This document shows positions 27,181 to 36,600 of a DNA stretch of 64,000 bases, piece after piece. A program made the position numbers and the translations under genes. Every line of letters starts with the position of its first letter. The first letter of the stretch is position 1. Origin of the DNA: Duganella sp. CF517 (GTDB taxonomy: Bacteria > Pseudomonadota > Gammaproteobacteria > Burkholderiales > Burkholderiaceae_D); the NCBI RefSeq assembly GCF_900110275.1, contig NZ_FODC01000002.1, positions 248,001 to 312,000 of the forward strand, given 5' to 3'. The notes beneath the pieces were generated by a model, which made no database searches, was not told where the DNA came from, and was given only the letters and a program-made list of their open reading frames with translations.

Positions 27181-28206
27181 TTATTTTTGTAGCTGCGCGA
27201 TCAAGACGTCCTTGAAGCGGCGCAGCTCTTCGGGCGACATCGCGCCCAGCGCGCCGCGCCGCTGTTCGGGAATATGTTCCAACCGCCGGGGGTCGGAATT
27301 GAAAACAAAATGCTCGAACACCGCCCGCCAGGCCTGCAGCACTTGCGGCTCCAGATCCTTCATGTTCAGCAGGCAGTGCATCAACGCGTTCGACGGCGAC
27401 ATGCCGCGATCGTTGGCCGTGTGCGAACCGCCCCACCAGTAGTTGACCAGGATGTTCAGCTGGCCGATCGATTCGACCTGGTGCCACCAGATCGCGGGGA
27501 TATAGATCGCGTCGCCCGGTTCCAGCTCGGCCACCTGCGCGGCCGCCAGCGCGTCGCGAAAGCGCGGGTACTTGTCGAAGTCCGGCCGCGCGCGCGAGGC
27601 CATGCTGATCGGCGCGCCGGCCGGCGTGTAATCGAGCGGGCCGACGTACAGGTTGCCGACCTGCTCGGGCGGGAACAAGGTGAAACGCCGCCGGCCGCTG
27701 ACGCAGGCGGCGATATTCTGCGCCTCGTCGAAGTGGGCCGGCACCGTGATGTGGTTGCCCAGCCAGATGCGCGGTTGCACCTCCGGCCCCAGCAACGGCA
27801 GCCGGTTCTCGGCCACAAAGCCGGGCAGGCATTCGGCGATGACCGCGCTTTGCGCCGCCAGCGCCGGAGCGCGCGCACCGGCCGGCAGGTAGCGCATCAA
27901 CTGGTCGATGATGCTCGATATCGGCAGCCGGTTGCGCACGAAGCTGAACGCGCTGACATCGTCGCTGTAGGCCACCAGCCCTTGCGCGGCCGGCGGCGTC
28001 ATGATGGCGTTGACATCGACGCCGCTGTCGAAGGACTTGAGGTAGCCGCCCACCGCCTCCGGCGAGGCCAGCGCCTGTGCGACGACGGGCCAGTCGCGCA
28101 CCACGCCGCGCATCACGGCGGGCCGGTGCAGCGGCAGGATCTGCTCATGGAAGACGCGGGCGTCGACGTCGCGCCACTCGGGTATCGGTTGCGGAATTGG
28201 GTGCAT
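27181..28206 (-). CDS. Cupin-8/JmjC-like Fe(II) 2-oxoglutarate oxygenase family protein
   Basis: The 341-residue protein shows the JmjC/FIH-like metal triad: H158 and D160 in HFDEAQN, and H242 in IWWHQVES within a double-stranded beta-helix. VMRGVVRDWPVV and YIPAIWWHQV are common in this group. It has no signal peptide. Related proteins recur beside glycan TonB receptors in gamma- and betaproteobacteria, with unproven function. It follows the TonB receptor gene by 67 bases and precedes the chitinase. The ATG at 28206 is used rather than a TTG six bases upstream. Confidence 0.82.
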   Translation of the reverse strand: MHPIPQPIPEWRDVDARVFHEQILPLHRPAVMRGVVRDWPVVAQALASPEAVGGYLKSFDSGVDVNAIMTPPAAQGLVAYSDDVSAFSFVRNRLPISSIIDQLMRYLPAGARAPALAAQSAVIAECLPGFVAENRLPLLGPEVQPRIWLGNHITVPAHFDEAQNIAACVSGRRRFTLFPPEQVGNLYVGPLDYTPAGAPISMASRARPDFDKYPRFRDALAAAQVAELEPGDAIYIPAIWWHQVESIGQLNILVNYWWGGSHTANDRGMSPSNALMHCLLNMKDLEPQVLQAWRAVFEHFVFNSDPRRLEHIPEQRRGALGAMSPEELRRFKDVLIAQLQK

Positions 28207-28273
28207 CGGCAAAGTATATCGTTATTCAACGCGCGCCCGCCCCTTTCGTGGCGGCGGACGCGGTCAAACCTGC

Positions 28274-31174
28274 TTAGTACTTGACGCGCATCGTCAGGAA
28301 GAACTGGCGGCCGTTCTTGTAGACCGAACGTGGCTGGTCTTCGTTCAAGGCGTAGTACTTCAGCTTCGGATCGTTCAGGTTACGCATGTCCAGCGAGAAG
28401 CCGATCTTCTCGTTGAATTTGTAGCCGAGCGAGGCATTCAGGTAACCCATGCCGACTTGGTTGAACTCCGTGCCGCGGTCCAGGCCCACATACGAATCCG
28501 AACGGTAGCTGTACGTCAGGCGGGCGTTGAAACGCTCGTCCTCGTAGAACGCGCTGGCGTTATAGGTGCGCTTCGACGAACCGAGCACCTTGGCGCCGCT
28601 GCTGTCGCTGGCGTTGGTGAAGGTGGCGTTGCCGTCGATACCGAAGTAGCCGAACAGCGGCTGCTGGTACGACAGCTCGATGCCCTTGACCTTACCCTTG
28701 CTGTTGATCGGCGAAGAGATCAAATACTGCGCATCGAAGCCGTTCGGATCGGTGATCTTGGTGGCCTCGGTGTAGGTCCGGTAGGTGCCCACGCGGGTGC
28801 CCTGGCCGATGTAATTGGACAGGTCCATGTAATAGACACTGGCCGACACCAGCGAGCGCGGTGCGAAGTAGTATTCCAGCGAGGCGTCGAAGTTGTTCGA
28901 CGTGATCGGTTTCAGATCCGGGTTGCCGCCCGAGCCGGAACCGACGCCGCCCTTGGCCGCCGGTGGCGTCAAGGTGAAGGTGCCGACCAGCGACGAGAAG
29001 TCCGGACGCGTCATGGTGCGCGACAGCGCGAAGCGGGCCACCAGGTCCTTGTTCAAGTCCAGGCGCAGGTTGGCGCTCGGCAGATAATCGTTGTAGGTGT
29101 GTTCGACGGTGGTCGGCTTGAAGATGCCGAACGCCGACGTGTAGACCACGCCCGGCTGGCCCGCCGGCGTATCGCCCGGCATGCCCACATTGCTGACCGC
29201 GCGTTCCTTGGTCTGCACATAGCGTACGCCGACGTTGCCGCTCCAGCCCTCGCCCTCGAAGTTACCCTGCACGTAGGCCGCGCGGTTCTTTTCCTTCAGG
29301 TTGAACTCGTTGCCGAAGTCCTCACGCGTGCCGTCGGTGGCGCGGTTGGCGAACAGCTTCGAGAACGCCGCCAGCTGCTCGGCGGTGTAGCGGAAGATCC
29401 CGCGCGGGAAATTGCCACCCAGGCCGCTGGCGTAGTTGGACGGATACGATCCCGCCGCCGCCGGCCAGTTGGCCGGGTTGTACGGCGAGTTGGCGCCGTT
29501 GATGCAGCTGTACTGGGTTGGCAGCGGCGCCGCCCAGAAGAAGCCCGGGCCGCCGGCGGCGTCGGTGCGGGTCGAGCAGGTCGGACCCTGGCCGACCACG
29601 TTGTCCGAATAGCGGTCATGGTCGGCGCCGCGCACGCCGAACTTCAGCAGCTTGAGCGGGCCGGCTTCGAGCTGGAAGTCGCTGTCCAGTTGCAGCCATT
29701 TTTCCTTGTCGGTGACGGTGACGTTCTGGTCGCCGAACATCCAGCTAAAGCCACTGGAGGCGTCGGTGCCCGGCGTCGCGGCCGGATTGTTATTGAAGGA
29801 GAAGTCGGCCGCCGTGCCGGTGCCATTGAGCTTGTACGAGGCGCCGGTGCCGGTGGCGCCGTTCCACGCGATGACGTCCTGGACCGGGGTCTTGCCCTCG
29901 CCCTTGGAGCTGCCGGCCTTGCCGTAGAAGGTCAGGTTCTCGGAGGCGCGCCATTTGCCGTCCAGCGCGACGAACTTGGCGGTCGCTTCCGCGCCGGGAC
30001 GCGAGATCTGGTCGTACTCGTTGTAGTTGGTGCCGGCCACCGGCGCGAAGTTCGCGCTGACCAGCGTCTTGACGCCGTTCTGGGTCTTGACCACATAGCC
30101 CGGCAGCGGCGCCTGGCCGTTGCCCTGGTTGATGATGGCGCCGCCGTTGAGCAGGTAGTTGTCGTTGGTGTTCGACGCCTTCAGGGTCGAGCTGAAACCG
30201 GTCAGGTCGAAGTTCAGGTCGCGGCTGGGCTTGAATTGCAGGTCGATCAAACCGCCCCGGCGCTTGCGTTCCTGCTGGAACAGCGAGGCGCCCAGGAAGC
30301 CCGGGTAGTAGGCGTTGGCCAGGTCCGGATTGGAAATCGCCATCGGGCTGTTGGGAAGAATCTTGTCGTAGGACAGCGCTTCCTGGCCGTCGCGGCGCAG
30401 GTGGCGTTCTTCCGAGAACACTTGCAGCAAGGCGCCGAAGGTCTTCTGCTCGTTCTTCCAGTTGATCAAGGCGCTAAATTGCGGATCGGTCTTCTTCGGC
30501 AGGTCGGCGTACACCGCGCCCAACGACACTTCGCCGGTGAAGCTCTCTTTGAATTCCAGCGGCTTGCGGCTGATGATGTCGACCGAGCCGGCCACGCCGC
30601 CCTCGACCAGGCTCGCTTCCGAGCTCTTGTGCACCACCACCGAACCGACCAGTTCCGACGGCACCAGCGTGTAGCTGACGCTGCGGCCGACCTGGGTGGT
30701 CTGGTTCAGGATGAACCAGTCGCCGGAAGCGACGTTGTGGCCGTTGAACAGCGTCTGCGTCAGGTTGGGATTGGTGCCGCGCATCGACACGCGGTCGTTC
30801 TCGTCGAAGCCGCCTTCGCTGGCGCCGGCGTTGCTGACGTTGACGCCAGGGACGCGCTGCAGCGAGTCGGCGACGTTTTTATCGGGCATCTTGCCGATGT
30901 CTTCGGCCGTGATCACCTCCAGGTGCGACTCGGCGTTTTTCTTTTGGTTCAGCGACTGTTGCAGGGCCGCACGAATGCCCTGCACCTGGACGGTTTGCAT
31001 TTCCTCGCCGTCCTTCTTGCCGGCGCCGGCCTGGGCCTGCGCTTGAGCCTGCGCCTGGGCTTGTGCCGACCACGACATGCCCAGCACCATCAGCCCCACG
31101 GCTGCGGCGATCGGCGTCAACTGCTCGACCGCGCTGCGTGGCATGTTCGTCTTACCTGGCAGATTCTCTTTCAT
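28274..31174 (-). CDS. TonB-dependent receptor, probable chitooligosaccharide importer
   Basis: The 966-residue outer-membrane receptor has a signal sequence with a Gln-Ala repeat. A plug follows from about residue 60, containing the motifs SLQRVPGVNVSN, VSMRGTNPNLTQTLFNGH and SSEASLVEGGVAGSVDI. A 22-strand barrel ends in FFLTMRVKY. This opening (VQVQGIRAALQQSLNQKK) is shared by carbohydrate TonB receptors of the NagP type. The gene leads a cupin-chitinase operon and is divergent from a GntR gene, so chitin oligosaccharides are the likely ligand. Regulation probably acts through the sites at 31315-31481. Confidence 0.9.
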   Translation of the reverse strand: MKENLPGKTNMPRSAVEQLTPIAAAVGLMVLGMSWSAQAQAQAQAQAQAGAGKKDGEEMQTVQVQGIRAALQQSLNQKKNAESHLEVITAEDIGKMPDKNVADSLQRVPGVNVSNAGASEGGFDENDRVSMRGTNPNLTQTLFNGHNVASGDWFILNQTTQVGRSVSYTLVPSELVGSVVVHKSSEASLVEGGVAGSVDIISRKPLEFKESFTGEVSLGAVYADLPKKTDPQFSALINWKNEQKTFGALLQVFSEERHLRRDGQEALSYDKILPNSPMAISNPDLANAYYPGFLGASLFQQERKRRGGLIDLQFKPSRDLNFDLTGFSSTLKASNTNDNYLLNGGAIINQGNGQAPLPGYVVKTQNGVKTLVSANFAPVAGTNYNEYDQISRPGAEATAKFVALDGKWRASENLTFYGKAGSSKGEGKTPVQDVIAWNGATGTGASYKLNGTGTAADFSFNNNPAATPGTDASSGFSWMFGDQNVTVTDKEKWLQLDSDFQLEAGPLKLLKFGVRGADHDRYSDNVVGQGPTCSTRTDAAGGPGFFWAAPLPTQYSCINGANSPYNPANWPAAAGSYPSNYASGLGGNFPRGIFRYTAEQLAAFSKLFANRATDGTREDFGNEFNLKEKNRAAYVQGNFEGEGWSGNVGVRYVQTKERAVSNVGMPGDTPAGQPGVVYTSAFGIFKPTTVEHTYNDYLPSANLRLDLNKDLVARFALSRTMTRPDFSSLVGTFTLTPPAAKGGVGSGSGGNPDLKPITSNNFDASLEYYFAPRSLVSASVYYMDLSNYIGQGTRVGTYRTYTEATKITDPNGFDAQYLISSPINSKGKVKGIELSYQQPLFGYFGIDGNATFTNASDSSGAKVLGSSKRTYNASAFYEDERFNARLTYSYRSDSYVGLDRGTEFNQVGMGYLNASLGYKFNEKIGFSLDMRNLNDPKLKYYALNEDQPRSVYKNGRQFFLTMRVKY

Positions 31175-31314
31175 TTACTCCCCCTTGATTGCGGCCCGTT
31201 TATTTTGGAAAAGGCCCGTGCTGTTTTAACGTCGATCGATTCCCCGGCCATCGCCGCCGCGATGTCGTGCAGATCCCTTTTTTACAACCTTATACAAAAC
31301 CAATTCAACGCCAA

Positions 31315-31481
31315 TATACCGCAGTACCAATACCAGAATACTACCAATTGCCATATTTTTTTCATATGTTGTGCGGAGTACACATACCAATTTGCGCTTC
31401 GTTGCAGAGGAGCATCTATAGCGCGGTGCGGTCCACAGTGAAACCAGTGTGATACCAGCGCTGTGGTTCTTTTTGGTATTA
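31315..31481. promoter_or_regulatory. Regulatory region between TonB receptor and GntR genes with GGTATT/AATACC half-sites
   Basis: The 381-base divergent gap (31175-31555) holds several related half-sites: TATACC (31315-31320), AATACCAG (31329-31336), TACCA (31342-31346) and ATACCAA (31384-31390). An inverted pair is ATACCA (31452-31457) with TGGTAT (31474-31479). AATACCAG is identical to one upstream of the nag operon. No clear consensus promoter was identified. A GntR operator role is inferred. Confidence 0.5.
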
Positions 31482-31555
31482 TCGAATCGGGCAAGGCAAC
31501 GACCGGGGACAGACCAATTCATGGCGGACGGCCCGAGACGACGGAGACGAAACGG

Positions 31556-32296
31556 ATGACACCGCTTGCAGAGATCATGCACACGCTGGGCCAAGGCAGC
31601 AGCCAGCCGCTCTACCAACGCCTTCAGCGGGCGCTGCGCACGGCCATCGATCAGCGGGTGTTCGGGCCGGACGAAGCGTTGCCCGCCGAGCGGCAACTGG
31701 CGGCCGATCTGTCGATCTCGCGCATCACGGTCAGGAAGGCGATCGACGGGCTGGTCGACGAAGGCTTGCTGGTGCGGCGGCCCGGTTCGGGCAATTTCAT
31801 CAACACGCGCATCGAGAAGAACTTCGCCAAGCTGACATCGTTTTCGGAAGACATGCGCGCGCGCGGGCGGACGCCGCGCAGCGTGTGGCTCAAGCGGTCG
31901 GAGGGGACGGTGACGCCGGAGGAGGCGCTGCGACTGCGTCTTGGCCCGGGCGCGGCGGTGTACCGGTTCCACCGGATCCGTTATGCCGACGAGATCCCGA
32001 TGTGCATCGAGTATGCCACCATCGTCGCGACGTGTTTGCCGTCGCTGGAGTCGGTGCAGGTGTCGATGTACGAAGCGCTGGAACACGCGTACAACCGCCC
32101 CGTGCGCGCGCTGCAGCGATTGAGCGCGCTGCTGCTCGACGAGGAACAGGCGGCGCTGCTCCAGGCCAAACCGGGTGACGCCGGCCTGGCGGTGGAACGT
32201 TTGGGGTTTCTGCGGGACGGCCGGGCGGTGGAGTTCTGCCGCTCGTATTTTCGCGGGGACTTATACGACTTTGTCGCGGAGCTTAACGCCGCATAG
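31556..32296 (+). CDS. Second GntR-family (HutC type) regulator, chitin locus
   Basis: The 246-residue protein is a paralogue of the one at 18568-19314. It has the same layout: winged helix (PLYQRLQRALRTAIDQRVF, SRITVRKAIDGLVDEGLL, RRPGSGNFI) and a UTRA domain beginning LTSFSEDMRARG. The two share several runs such as RKAID and LTSFSE, so they probably read related DNA sites. It is divergent from the TonB receptor and likely controls it. The ATG at 31556 has a GGAG site; the frame is open from 31463. Confidence 0.87.
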   Translation: MTPLAEIMHTLGQGSSQPLYQRLQRALRTAIDQRVFGPDEALPAERQLAADLSISRITVRKAIDGLVDEGLLVRRPGSGNFINTRIEKNFAKLTSFSEDMRARGRTPRSVWLKRSEGTVTPEEALRLRLGPGAAVYRFHRIRYADEIPMCIEYATIVATCLPSLESVQVSMYEALEHAYNRPVRALQRLSALLLDEEQAALLQAKPGDAGLAVERLGFLRDGRAVEFCRSYFRGDLYDFVAELNAA

Positions 32297-32301
32297 GGCG
32301 C

Positions 32302-33225
32302 TCACGCCGCCGCGGCGGTGGCGCCGAAGATCAGCGACTGATGCGCCGACACGCCGGCGAGCGTTCCATCGGCCGCCGCCAGCGCCACATTGCCCGCCAT
32401 GCGCGCGGCGTCGCCGCACGCGTAGACGCCGGCCACGCTGGTCGCCTTCATCGTATCGGTGCGCACGTACATGCCCATCGGGCCCTGCTCCAGCCCACAG
32501 CCCAACTGCTCGGCGATCGGACTTCCGCTATGCGTGCGGCTCACCACGAACAGCCCCGCCATCTCCAGCGACCGCCCATCCTGCAATTCGACCGTCGCCC
32601 GCCCGCTGATCGCCTTGACCGGCGCGCGCTCGATCGCCACGCCGCGCCGTTCCAGCGACGCCAACTGCTCCGCGTCCGGTTCGAAAGCCCCGTTCAGCAG
32701 CAACGTCACCCGGCCCCAATCCGGCAGCATCAGCGCGTGATGCATCGACAGCGCTCCCGTGGCCAGCACGCCGATGCGCCCTTCCATCAGCTCATAGCCA
32801 TGGCAGTAAGGACAGTGGAACACCGTGCCGCCCCAGCGCTCGGCCAAACCCGGCACCGGCGGCAGTTCGTCGACCACGCCGGTGGCCAGCACCAGCCGCT
32901 GCGCGAGGTAGGCGGCGCCGTCCTGCAAGGTTACGCGGAAGCCCTGCGCCACTTTCTCCGCCCGCCGCGCCGCGCCTTCGATCCAGCGCACGGTCGGATA
33001 CTTCATCAGCTGCGCGCGGCCGTCGGTGGCGATGGCCGCCGCCTCGCGGCCGTCATGGCCGAGGAAGCCGTGCGAATGCGTGGCGTAGCGGTTGCGGCGC
33101 TGGCCGGCGTCGACCACCAGCACGCGGCGGCGGGCACGCGCCAGCTGCATCGCGGCCGACAGGCCGGCGTAGCTGCCGCCGACGACGACGACGTCGAATT
33201 CAGTGCCCGGATGTGGGATGTTCAT
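32302..33225 (-). CDS. Thioredoxin reductase-like NAD(P)/FAD oxidoreductase
   Basis: The 307-residue flavoprotein has the FAD dinucleotide motif VVGGSYAGLSAA (16-26), a redox-active CPYC at residues 138-141, and a C-terminal FAD site VYACGDAARM. It is the small TrxR-type class without a dimer-interface domain, so it may reduce a small protein or act as a disulfide oxidoreductase. The ATG at 33225 has AAAGGAG seven bases upstream, located inside the end of the Rrf2 gene. The two overlap by 26 bases and are surely co-transcribed. Confidence 0.88.
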   Translation of the reverse strand: MNIPHPGTEFDVVVVGGSYAGLSAAMQLARARRRVLVVDAGQRRNRYATHSHGFLGHDGREAAAIATDGRAQLMKYPTVRWIEGAARRAEKVAQGFRVTLQDGAAYLAQRLVLATGVVDELPPVPGLAERWGGTVFHCPYCHGYELMEGRIGVLATGALSMHHALMLPDWGRVTLLLNGAFEPDAEQLASLERRGVAIERAPVKAISGRATVELQDGRSLEMAGLFVVSRTHSGSPIAEQLGCGLEQGPMGMYVRTDTMKATSVAGVYACGDAARMAGNVALAAADGTLAGVSAHQSLIFGATAAAA

Positions 33226-33664
33226 GGGAGACTCCTTTGTGCTTGGCGTATCCGTCGTTGAAGCGGGCCGACAAATCGGCCAGCGTGACGTCCTTGAAAC
33301 GCTCGATCAGCAAAGCCTCGGCCTCGTCGAAGGCGCTGGAGAGCGCGTCGTTGACGGCGCGCTCCACCAGGCACTCGGTTTGCTCGCTGCGGTTCCCCAT
33401 CGCGAACACCGTGGGCGATCCGACCGCCTCGTAGATGTCGCGCAGCGTCACCCGGCGCAGGTCGCAGGTGATGCTCCAGCCGCCGCCGTGGCCCTTGTCG
33501 GAGCCGACATAGCCACGCTCGCGCAGGCCGGCCAGCACACGGCGCACCAGCACCGGATTGGTGCCGAGGAAGCCGGCCAGCTCGTCCGAGGTGAACGTCC
33601 GGTCGGCGTGCGCCATGTGCAGCAGCACGTGCAGGATGGAGGATAGTTTGCTGTCTCGTCTCAT
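33200..33664 (-). CDS. Rrf2-family transcriptional regulator
   Basis: The 154-residue protein begins MRRDSKLSSILHVLLHMAHA and contains the winged helix (residues about 25-62: GTNPVLVRRVLAGLRERG, then GHGGGWSI). Rrf2 proteins such as IscR and NsrR use three cysteines for a Fe-S cluster; here only C67 and C98 are present, so a cluster is unlikely and a thiol or small-molecule switch is more plausible (YwnA-like). It is the first gene of a two-gene unit with a CPYC flavoprotein that it probably controls. Confidence 0.85.
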   Translation of the reverse strand: MRRDSKLSSILHVLLHMAHADRTFTSDELAGFLGTNPVLVRRVLAGLRERGYVGSDKGHGGGWSITCDLRRVTLRDIYEAVGSPTVFAMGNRSEQTECLVERAVNDALSSAFDEAEALLIERFKDVTLADLSARFNDGYAKHKGVSHEHPTSGH

Positions 33665-33708
33665 GTAACTAATGATAGTACATAATTCGAGATCATGCAG
33701 GACATCCG

Positions 33709-36486
33709 TTATTTTTTGGCTTTGGACTCGTCGCCGGCCACCACCACCGTCAGCTTGGCCGGGTCGACGGCTTTGCGGAAGGCGGCGTTCACTTGCGCCA
33801 AGGTGGCGGCGCGCAGCTTGTCCTCGTATTCCTTGCTCCAGCTGTAGGTGCGGTTCAGGTACAGGTTGCGCGTCCAGCCGGCGGCCAGCACCGCGTCCTT
33901 GGAGCGGTTCTGGATGCGCTGCTGCAGCAGGCCGGATTTGGCGCCCGCCAGTTCCGCCGCCGTGAAGCCCTCTTTCACGGCACGGTCCAGCTCTTCCCGG
34001 ATCGCCGACCGCAGCTTGTTCAGGTTCTGCGGCGCGGCGATGGCACTGACCTCGAAGCGGCCGGCGCGGTCGATCTCGCCCGCCTGCAAGCCGGTGCCGC
34101 CGCCGTACGACAGGCCGTCCTTCTGGCGGATGCGGTCCATCAGCCGCGATTTCAAACCGCCGTCGCCGAAGATGTAGTTGGCCAGGTCCAGCAGCGGATA
34201 GTCCGGATCGTTGACGTTCAAATCGAGGTTCAGGCGCGCGGCATAGAAGCCGTTTTCCTTTTCCGGCGCGTTGATCATTTTGACGATCGGCGCCTTGTCG
34301 GCGTTCACGCGGGTGATCGGCGCGTACGACACCTTGCTGTCCCAGCCCGAGAACACATCCTCGATGGTTTTGCTGATCACGGCTTTATCGAAGTCGCCGA
34401 CAACGGCGATTTCGCCATGATTGGCACCGAAGTATTTGCGGTGGAAGGCCACCACGTCTTCCAGCTTGAGCGCTTTGACCTGCGCCAGTTGCTCGTCCAC
34501 CGACACCGCCTCGCGCACGTCGCCTTTCGGGTATTGGTTGAAGTACAGGTCCATTTCGGTGCTGGCCAGCGACTGCGGTTCGTTGCGCGATGCTTCAATC
34601 CCGACCAGCCATTGCTGGCGCAGCTGCTCGAACTCCGCCGCCGGGAAGCTGGCGTCCTTCACCACGTGCGCGACCAGCCGCAGCGCCGCGTCCAGATTCG
34701 GACCGGTGGTCTCGAAGGCGAACGGGCCGCCGGAGATTTTGAGCTTGGCGAAGGCGTCGGACAATTGCTCGCGCGTGAACTTGTCGGTGCCGCGCATCAG
34801 CATCGCGGCGGCGGCGGCGGCGGCGGCGTTGGTGTTGAACAGGTTCTTCTCGTCGCCCCAGTGCAGCGACATGTTGACCGATACCGCTTCGCCGCGATTT
34901 TTCTTCGGCAGCAGGGCCACCCGCAGGCCGCCGATGGTCTTGATCTCGGTGCGGGCGTTGATGTTGTCCTGGCTCGGATCGAACACTTCCGACGTCAGCA
35001 CGCTGTCCTTGCCTTTGAAGTCCTTCATCACCTCGGCCACGCTCGGCGCGGCCGGGATGTCGGCGCGCAGCGGATTGTCTTCCGGGATGAAGGTGCCGAC
35101 GGTGCGGTTGTCGCGCTTCAGGTAGCGCGCGGCGGCGGCGCTGACCTGCTCCGCCGTGATGGTCGGCAGCTTGTCGCGGCCCAGGAACAGCAGGCGCCAG
35201 TCGCCCAGCGCGATCTCCTCGGACAAAGTGACGCCCACCTTTTGCGGATCGTTGAGCGACTTCTCGATGCCGTTGGCGACGTTGCGGCGCACGCGCTCCA
35301 TTTCCTCGGCCGTCGGCGGCGTGTTGGCGAAGCCCTCGACGGTCGCGATCAGCGCGTCGCGCACCGGCTCCAGCGGCTCGCCCGCCTTCACCACGGCCCC
35401 GATCAATTGCAGGCCGGGCGCGTAGCCGGTCTGGGGGAAGCTGAACACCTCGGCGGCCTTGCCGGTTTCCACCAGCGCCTTGTGCAAACGGCCGGTCGGC
35501 GTGTCGCCGAGGATCTCGGACATGAAACCGAGGGCGTCGCTGTCCTCCTGCAGCGCGGAAGGGATCTTGTAGCCGAGGACCACCAGCTGCATGTCGCCCT
35601 TGCGGCGCACGACGAAACTGCGCTCGCCGTCCTGGGTCGGTTCGACCGTCCAGAATGGCGGCAGCACGCGCTTCGGTTTCGCGATCGCGCCGAACGATTT
35701 GCTAATCCACGCCAGCGTTTGCGCCGGATCGAATTTACCGGCCACCAGCAGCACCGCGTTGTCCGGCTGGTAGTAGGTGCGGTAGAACGCTTGCAGGTTG
35801 TCGATCTTGACGTTTTCGATGTCGCTGCGGTTGCCGATGGTGTCACGGCCGTAGCTGTGCCAGTCGTAGGCGACGCTCTCCATGCGCTTGAGCAGCACGC
35901 CGAACGGGCTGTTCTCGCCGCTCTCGTACTCGTTGCGCACCACCGTCATTTCGGAGTCGAGGTCCTTGCGGGCGACGAAGGAGTTGACCATGCGGTCTGC
36001 CTCCATGTCGAGCGCCCACTTCAGGTTCTCCGGGCTGGCCTGGAACACCTCGTAGTAGTTGGTGCGGTCGAACGAGGTGGTGCCGTTGAAGTCCATGCCG
36101 CGATGGGCGAATTCCTGCGGGATGCTGCGGTTCTTCGGCGAGCCTTTGAACAGCATGTGCTCCAGCAGGTGGGCCATGCCGGTCTCGCCATAGTTTTCGT
36201 GGCGCGAGCCGACCAGGTACGTGACGTTGACGGTGACGGTCGGCTTGGAGGCGTCGGGGAACAGCAGCACTTTCAAGCCGTTGGGCAGCCGGTACTCGGT
36301 GATGCCCTCCACCGACGGTCCCTTGACGACGCCGGCCGGCAGCTTGACGGCGGCGGCGGGCGTCCTGGCGGCGGTGGCGGTGGCGGCGGCCGCGGCCGCG
36401 GCCCAGGCGGTGCCGGTGGCGGCGAAGGACAGGCCGCACAGCATCATGCTGGCGACGACGGCGTGTTTCAAACGGCTGTTGTTCAT
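33709..36486 (-). CDS. Periplasmic M16 family zinc metallopeptidase, full-length pitrilysin type
   Basis: The 925-residue protein has a signal peptide (about 1-30) and a duplicated M16 fold. The inverted zinc motif HLLEH is at residues 106-110, with the third ligand E186 in VRNEYES. The second half is the inactive M16 domain common to this architecture. Substrates are typically unfolded or short peptides; nothing here indicates a specific one. The gene is monocistronic. Confidence 0.92.
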   Translation of the reverse strand: MNNSRLKHAVVASMMLCGLSFAATGTAWAAAAAAATATAARTPAAAVKLPAGVVKGPSVEGITEYRLPNGLKVLLFPDASKPTVTVNVTYLVGSRHENYGETGMAHLLEHMLFKGSPKNRSIPQEFAHRGMDFNGTTSFDRTNYYEVFQASPENLKWALDMEADRMVNSFVARKDLDSEMTVVRNEYESGENSPFGVLLKRMESVAYDWHSYGRDTIGNRSDIENVKIDNLQAFYRTYYQPDNAVLLVAGKFDPAQTLAWISKSFGAIAKPKRVLPPFWTVEPTQDGERSFVVRRKGDMQLVVLGYKIPSALQEDSDALGFMSEILGDTPTGRLHKALVETGKAAEVFSFPQTGYAPGLQLIGAVVKAGEPLEPVRDALIATVEGFANTPPTAEEMERVRRNVANGIEKSLNDPQKVGVTLSEEIALGDWRLLFLGRDKLPTITAEQVSAAAARYLKRDNRTVGTFIPEDNPLRADIPAAPSVAEVMKDFKGKDSVLTSEVFDPSQDNINARTEIKTIGGLRVALLPKKNRGEAVSVNMSLHWGDEKNLFNTNAAAAAAAAMLMRGTDKFTREQLSDAFAKLKISGGPFAFETTGPNLDAALRLVAHVVKDASFPAAEFEQLRQQWLVGIEASRNEPQSLASTEMDLYFNQYPKGDVREAVSVDEQLAQVKALKLEDVVAFHRKYFGANHGEIAVVGDFDKAVISKTIEDVFSGWDSKVSYAPITRVNADKAPIVKMINAPEKENGFYAARLNLDLNVNDPDYPLLDLANYIFGDGGLKSRLMDRIRQKDGLSYGGGTGLQAGEIDRAGRFEVSAIAAPQNLNKLRSAIREELDRAVKEGFTAAELAGAKSGLLQQRIQNRSKDAVLAAGWTRNLYLNRTYSWSKEYEDKLRAATLAQVNAAFRKAVDPAKLTVVVAGDESKAKK

Positions 36487-36600
36487 GGTGTCTCGCTAAA
36501 AACGGATGAACAGGCAGCATAGCCCCACCCCGCCAACGTGGGTAGTGGCAAAAACTAAATTTTTCTGAGGGGAGGCTTAAGCGCTTAGTTGCTGACTTTC

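Noticed and set aside
31030-31070. Gln-Ala repeat at the start of the TonB receptor as a separate repeat element
   Set aside because: It is coding low complexity at the signal-peptide end, a common feature, without copies elsewhere.
28457-31441. Long plus-strand open frame opposite the TonB receptor
   Set aside because: It is antisense to a clear receptor gene, rich in Arg/Val/Gly/Ala as expected from reversed GC-rich codons, and has no domain or ribosome site.
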